Program-made: the position numbers and the translations under genes | Assembly: GCA_025927665.1 (NCBI GenBank) | Contig: JAICKZ010000099.1 | Span: 1 to 10,440, forward strand | DNA length: 10,440 nucleotides | Source of the DNA: Steroidobacteraceae bacterium | Lineage (GTDB): Bacteria; Pseudomonadota; Gammaproteobacteria; Steroidobacterales; Steroidobacteraceae | Reading direction: 5' to 3' | Shown: positions 7,151-10,440 of the stretch, in pieces | How positions within the stretch are numbered: position 1 is the stretch's first letter | How the letters are laid out: the number at the start of each line of letters is the position of its first letter | Notes under the pieces: generated by a model | Seen by the model: only the letters and a program-made list of their open reading frames with translations | Told to the model about the DNA's origin: nothing | The model's database searches: none

Positions 7151-8317
7151 ATGAACGCGCCTGTTGTTCAATCCGACCTCAACCCTAATCGCAAAGTGAA
7201 TGTCTGGGAAGACCCTGCCGCAACACCGTATGTGCGTATTGAAGGGGTCAGTAAATACTTCGATAAATTTGTTGCTGTCGATAATGTTTCCTTGAATATC
7301 TATCGCGGTGAACTGTTTTGTTTGCTCGGTGGTTCGGGATGCGGCAAGACAACGTTGTTACGTATGTTGGCAGGGTTCGAATCACCAACGATGGGAAAGA
7401 TTTTCATTGACGGTATCGATATGCATGGCATTGCTCCTTATGCGCGGCCGGTGAATATGATGTTTCAATCGTATGCTTTGTTTCCGCATATGACGGTGGA
7501 ACAAAACGTTGGCTTTGGTTTGAAAATGGAACATCGTGCAGCGAGCGAAATTGCCGACCGTGTTGCGGCCATGCTCAAACTGGTGAAACTGGAACAATTT
7601 ACAAAACGAAAGCCACATCAACTTTCCGGTGGACAACGGCAACGAGTGGCGTTGGCGCGTGCATTGATTAAGCAACCTAAGTTATTGCTATTGGATGAAC
7701 CGCTCGGTGCGTTGGATAAAAAGTTACGCGAGCACACGCAATTTGAATTGGTTAATCTTCAGGAACAATTGGGTGTGACTTTCGTAGTGGTGACTCATGA
7801 TCAGGAAGAAGCCATGACCTTGTCATCACGTATCGGTGTCATGGATCATGGTCGTATTGTACAAATCGATATACCAAAGAATATTTATGAATTCCCCAAC
7901 AACAAATTCGTCGCGGAGTTTATTGGATCGGTGAACCTGTTCGCAGGAAGCTTAGTTGAAGATGAGTCCGATCATGTGCGCATTGCCTGCGATGAATTAG
8001 AACGAACCCTATTAGTTGATCATGGCATTAGCGTTGTATCCAATATTCAGGTCGGGGCTCAAGTGTGGGCAGCATTGCGTCCGGAAAAAATTCACATGAC
8101 CTTGGATCAACCAACGACCACTGAAAATTGGACGCAAGGTGTGGTGCAAGATGTGGCTTATATGGGCGATAGTTCGGTTTATTTGATTCGCATTGCGTCG
8201 GGCAAGGTATTGCGAGTGACCAGACTCAATGTGTCGCGACATGCTCATCCCGTCACCTGGAATCAGAATGTTTACTTGCATTGGGACAGCTCCAGTCTCG
8301 TCGTAGTGAGTGCGTGA
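7151..8317 (+). CDS. potG: Polyamine ABC importer ATPase (PotG-like)
   Basis: This cytoplasmic ATPase powers polyamine import through PotH and PotI. Seen, numbering from ATG 7151: Walker A GGSGCGKT with Lys66, Q-loop Gln106 in MMFQSYALFPHMTVEQN, signature LSGGQRQRVALARAL from 158, Walker B LLLLDEP with Asp182-Glu183, D-loop GALDKK, and H-loop His216 in VTHDQEEAMT. From about residue 240 a C-terminal TOBE-type regulatory domain follows, with the family motif WAALRPEKI. The length is 388 residues. The frame can be extended to a TTG at 7130, but ATG 7151 has TGAG six bases upstream and better fits PotG, where the conserved part begins after about 25 residues. Its stop shares one base with the potH ATG, so the two are probably translationally coupled. 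Confidence 0.93.
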   Translation: MNAPVVQSDLNPNRKVNVWEDPAATPYVRIEGVSKYFDKFVAVDNVSLNIYRGELFCLLGGSGCGKTTLLRMLAGFESPTMGKIFIDGIDMHGIAPYARPVNMMFQSYALFPHMTVEQNVGFGLKMEHRAASEIADRVAAMLKLVKLEQFTKRKPHQLSGGQRQRVALARALIKQPKLLLLDEPLGALDKKLREHTQFELVNLQEQLGVTFVVVTHDQEEAMTLSSRIGVMDHGRIVQIDIPKNIYEFPNNKFVAEFIGSVNLFAGSLVEDESDHVRIACDELERTLLVDHGISVVSNIQVGAQVWAALRPEKIHMTLDQPTTTENWTQGVVQDVAYMGDSSVYLIRIASGKVLRVTRLNVSRHAHPVTWNQNVYLHWDSSSLVVVSA

Positions 8318-9258
8318 TGCCAAGTAAATTGTCCATGGTCAATTTACTGAGAGCAGGGTTGACATACATGGGTCTGCGTGGCCGCACAGCCGTGATTGCG
8401 ATTCCTTATATCTGGTTGCTGTTGTTTTTTCTTATTCCATTTGTGATTGTGTTGAAGATTTCATTTTCAGAATCACAAATTTCCATGCCACCTTATCAAC
8501 CATTGGTGCAATGGGTGGGCAATCAATGGTCGGATATTCGTCTGCATCTGAATGTCGGAAATTTTTTATATCTAGGAGAAGATAGCCTTTATTTGCGTGC
8601 AGTCATTAACTCAATCAAAGTCGCGGCCATTTCCACGTTGTTGACTTTGTTGATTGGCTATCCTGTTGCCTATTCTATAGCGCGTGCCAAAGTCACTATA
8701 CGTCCCGTGTTGCTCATGCTGGTCATTTTACCGTTCTGGACTTCTTTTTTATTGCGTGTGTATGCATGGATCGGGATCTTGAAAAACAATGGGTTGATCA
8801 ATAATTTTTTGATGTGGTCAGGCATTATTCATCAGCCTATTGTGATGCTACAAACTGATTCTGCGATTTATTTGGGCATTGTGTATTCATACCTGCCGTT
8901 CATGATCATGCCGCTGTATGCCAATTTAGAAAAAATGGATTTGACCTTGCTGGAAGCGGCGGCTGATCTGGGTTGTAAACCTTTCAAGGCTTTTACAAGT
9001 ATTACACTGCCATTGTCTATGCCTGGCATTCGCGCAGGATGTATGTTGGTATTCATTCCTGCGGTCGGCGAATACGTAATTCCATCATTGCTGGGCCCCC
9101 CTGAGTCGTTAATGATTGGTAAAGTATTGTGGACCGAATTCTTTAACAATCGCGCCTGGCCAGTCGCCAGCGCTGTCGCGATCGCCTTGCTCTTATTACT
9201 TGTATTGCCCATTGTCTATTTGCAACGCACTCAAGATCGACAGGTCGATTCCGCATGA
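8317..9258 (+). CDS. potH: Polyamine ABC importer permease (PotH-like)
   Basis: This inner-membrane permease is one half of the PotHI channel. Seen, numbering from ATG 8317 (313 residues): hydrophobic segments at about 24-46, 98-121, 130-152, 182-204, 236-258 and 281-302, giving six membrane spans. The cytoplasmic EAA loop, LLEAAADLGCKPFKAF followed by ITLP, lies at about 211-232 and docks on PotG. VFIPAVGEYVIPSLLG and FFNNRAWPVASA are hallmark PotH stretches. The ATG uses the A of the potG stop (TGATG), a classic re-initiation overlap. The frame also opens at a TTG at 8281 inside potG, which is unlikely to be used. It is most like the first permease of putrescine and spermidine importers. 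Confidence 0.93.
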   Translation: MPSKLSMVNLLRAGLTYMGLRGRTAVIAIPYIWLLLFFLIPFVIVLKISFSESQISMPPYQPLVQWVGNQWSDIRLHLNVGNFLYLGEDSLYLRAVINSIKVAAISTLLTLLIGYPVAYSIARAKVTIRPVLLMLVILPFWTSFLLRVYAWIGILKNNGLINNFLMWSGIIHQPIVMLQTDSAIYLGIVYSYLPFMIMPLYANLEKMDLTLLEAAADLGCKPFKAFTSITLPLSMPGIRAGCMLVFIPAVGEYVIPSLLGPPESLMIGKVLWTEFFNNRAWPVASAVAIALLLLLVLPIVYLQRTQDRQVDSA

Positions 9259-10094
9259 GTACTTATAATCAACGCTCATGGTTTCGTATTACTGCGTTGG
9301 CATTTGGTTTTGCTTTTTTATATGTGCCGATTCTGTCGTTAATGGTGTATTCATTCAACAAGTCGCGATTAGTAACGGTGTGGGGTGGTTTCTCCACAGA
9401 ATGGTATGGCAAGTTGTTCGAGAATGAACAAATTCTACAAGCCGCGTGGTTGTCGTTGCGTATTGCGACAATCAATGCGACAGTCGCAACCATATTGGGA
9501 ACTTGCGCAGGTATTGCACTGGTGCGCTTTGGAAAATTTCGTGGACGCAATCTGCTGTCCATCATGACGACGGCGCCACTGATCATGCCTGAAGTGATTA
9601 CCGGTTTGTCATTGTTGTTATTGTTTGTCGCGCTGGAACAATTGGTTGGTTGGCCTGAAGGTCGTGGTATGACCACCATTACCATTGCACATATTACGTT
9701 GACCATGTCATACGTCACGGTGATTGTGCAATCAAGACTGGCTTCATTTGATGTGTCGTTGGAAGAAGCGGCAATGGATCTTGGCGCGCGTCCAGCAAAG
9801 GTATTTTTTCTGATTACCTTGCCGATTATTGCACCGGCTTTGTTATCTGGATGGCTGTTGGCTTTGACCATTTCACTGGATGATCTGGTCATTACCAGCT
9901 TTGTGGCCGGTCCGGGATCCAGCACCTTGCCAATGGTAATCTTTTCCAAGGTCCGCTTGGGCGTAAGTCCAGATATCAATGCGCTGGCGACAATCATGAT
10001 TGGATTAGTTGCATTGTGCGTGATCGTCGCCGGTATTGCCATGGCGCGACAGCAACGCATTCATCAGCGCGAATTGCAATTAGTAAATACTTAA
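9255..10094 (+). CDS. potI: Polyamine ABC importer permease (PotI-like)
   Basis: This is the second inner-membrane permease, partner of PotH. Seen: 279 residues (E. coli PotI about 281), an N-terminal span at about 12-34, further spans near 66-91, 101-127, 141-158, 190-213 and 242-264, and the EAA motif LEEAAMDLGARPAKVF followed by ITLP at 169-190. SLDDLVITSFVAGPGSSTLP (207-226) is characteristic of PotI/PotC. The start overlaps the potH stop by four bases (ATGA), indicating coupled translation. It is the last gene of the transport cluster. No strong intrinsic terminator follows it on the plus strand. Confidence 0.93.
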   Translation: MSTYNQRSWFRITALAFGFAFLYVPILSLMVYSFNKSRLVTVWGGFSTEWYGKLFENEQILQAAWLSLRIATINATVATILGTCAGIALVRFGKFRGRNLLSIMTTAPLIMPEVITGLSLLLLFVALEQLVGWPEGRGMTTITIAHITLTMSYVTVIVQSRLASFDVSLEEAAMDLGARPAKVFFLITLPIIAPALLSGWLLALTISLDDLVITSFVAGPGSSTLPMVIFSKVRLGVSPDINALATIMIGLVALCVIVAGIAMARQQRIHQRELQLVNT

Positions 10095-10101
10095 CTAAAC
10101 A

Positions 10102-10124
10102 CGCGGTGCTGGCCGTTCACTGCG
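10102..10124 (+). terminator. Weak hairpin after potI, not a clear terminator
   Basis: CGCGGTG (10102-10108) pairs with CACTGCG (10118-10124), with one G-U pair and a nine-base loop, starting 8 bases after the potI stop. No T-tract follows, so it is more likely an mRNA 3'-end stabiliser or chance than an intrinsic terminator. Confidence 0.25.
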
Positions 10125-10160
10125 ATATTAAAGTCCATTTTAATGAGTGCCTTACCTGTG

Positions 10161-10190
10161 TTGACACTGCGTTCAGCATTCGCCTAGTTT
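10161..10190 (+). promoter_or_regulatory. Candidate sigma-70 promoter for the right-edge gene
   Basis: A perfect -35 box TTGACA (10161-10166) is followed after 18 bases by TAGTTT (10185-10190), a weak -10, inside a T-rich stretch that runs to 10197. Transcription would start near 10197-10200, giving the right-edge gene its own promoter, separate from the pot operon. The -10 match is only 3/6. Confidence 0.4.
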
Positions 10191-10228
10191 TATTTTTGCA
10201 CAATGACTGGAGAATGCAGGGCCCTTAC

Positions 10229-10256
10229 AAAAAAAAGCCATGCATTGGCGCATGGC
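10229..10256 (-). terminator. Intrinsic-terminator-like hairpin read on the minus strand
   Basis: GCCATGC (10237-10243) and GCATGGC (10250-10256) form a perfect 7-bp stem with a six-base loop, flanked by eight A at 10229-10236. On the minus strand this is a stem followed by eight T, the textbook rho-independent form. No convincing minus-strand gene is visible to its right; it may stop antisense transcription entering the polyamine operon, or act as a leader hairpin on the plus strand. Confidence 0.45.
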
Positions 10257-10280
10257 CAGGCCAAAGGCTCAATCGCTGCA

Positions 10281-10440
10281 ATGTTGCTGCAATCCACTTT
10301 CGTAAAACAACTACTCCGTTCGCGCCAGGGGTGGGCTTATGTGCTGGCTTTGGTGATTGCACCGATATTGGGGTATGCATTGACCAATACCACCGCATGG
10401 TATTCGGAGTCGGTCGACTTGATGTTGCTGTTGGCAGTGA
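10281..10440 (+). CDS. Start of a membrane protein, unidentified (C-terminus missing)
   Basis: Fifty-three codons are visible before the right edge. Seen: a short basic N-terminus (LLRSRQGW) and a hydrophobic segment, roughly AYVLALVIAPILGYAL, at residues 19-34. A polar stretch with TNTTAWYSES follows, then a second hydrophobic stretch, LMLLLAV. The charge pattern suggests a multi-span inner-membrane protein. The spacing loosely recalls the N-terminal membrane domain of KdpD-type sensor kinases (DUF4118), but this is only a guess. Start choice is open: ATG 10281 has AAAGG 13 bases upstream, and an in-frame ATG at 10203 would add 26 residues encoded across the A-tract and hairpin. The candidate promoter would leave almost no leader for 10203, which favours 10281. 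Confidence 0.5.
   Translation, partial: MLLQSTFVKQLLRSRQGWAYVLALVIAPILGYALTNTTAWYSESVDLMLLLAV

Noticed and set aside
8281..8316. TTG at 8281 as the potH start.
   Set aside because: It would lie inside potG; the TGATG overlap at 8315-8319 gives a standard coupled start at 8317.
9269..10060. 263-codon minus-strand open frame opposite potI.
   Set aside because: It lies wholly within potI, which has clear permease motifs and start-stop overlap with potH. The antisense product has no recognisable motif.
10117..10142. ATTAAA / TTTAAT inverted repeat after potI as a terminator.
   Set aside because: The stem is six A-T pairs only and has no following T-tract.
10225..10440. Minus-strand open frame at the right edge, which would fit the minus-strand terminator-like hairpin.
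   Set aside because: It has a composition unlike a protein (Pro/Thr/Ser-rich without motif) and runs through the hairpin and T-tract before stopping, whereas the plus-strand frame shows clear membrane segments.

Overview
The window looks like a chromosomal segment of a Gram-negative bacterium, most likely a gammaproteobacterium. The reasons are lipoprotein signal sequences, a polyamine locus built like the Pseudomonas spu cluster and the Escherichia coli puu and pot genes, moderate GC content and tightly packed genes. I cannot name the genus. No tRNA, rRNA, CRISPR array, insertion sequence or attachment site was found.

Layout. Positions 1-2101 (minus strand, running off the left edge) hold 700 codons of a large secreted lipoprotein. 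It has a Ser-Ser-X linker encoded by a 9-bp minisatellite, two Ig-like domains, a concanavalin-like jelly-roll and what looks like a second jelly-roll copy. Positions 2319-3617 (minus) encode a PuuB-type gamma-glutamylputrescine oxidase. Positions 3618-3753 are a compact divergent control region with a clear inverted repeat. From 3754 to 10094 the plus strand carries puuD, puuA, potF, potG, potH and potI, with gaps of 64, 83 and 58 bases between the first four and overlaps of 1 and 4 bases between the last three. The final 346 bases hold a candidate promoter, a hairpin next to an A-tract, and the start of a membrane protein cut by the right edge.

How the genes work together. PotF captures a polyamine, probably putrescine. 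PotH and PotI form the membrane channel and PotG supplies ATP hydrolysis. Inside the cell PuuA joins glutamate to the amine, PuuB oxidises gamma-glutamylputrescine to the aldehyde, and PuuD cleaves gamma-glutamyl-GABA after an aldehyde dehydrogenase has acted. That dehydrogenase (PuuC), the GABA aminotransferase (PuuE) and the repressor (PuuR) are not in the window. The cluster therefore couples uptake with most, but not all, of the gamma-glutamylation route.

I found no clearly new system. The parts least explained by known families are the left-edge lipoprotein, the palindrome between puuB and puuD, and the hairpin and promoter region near 10161-10256.
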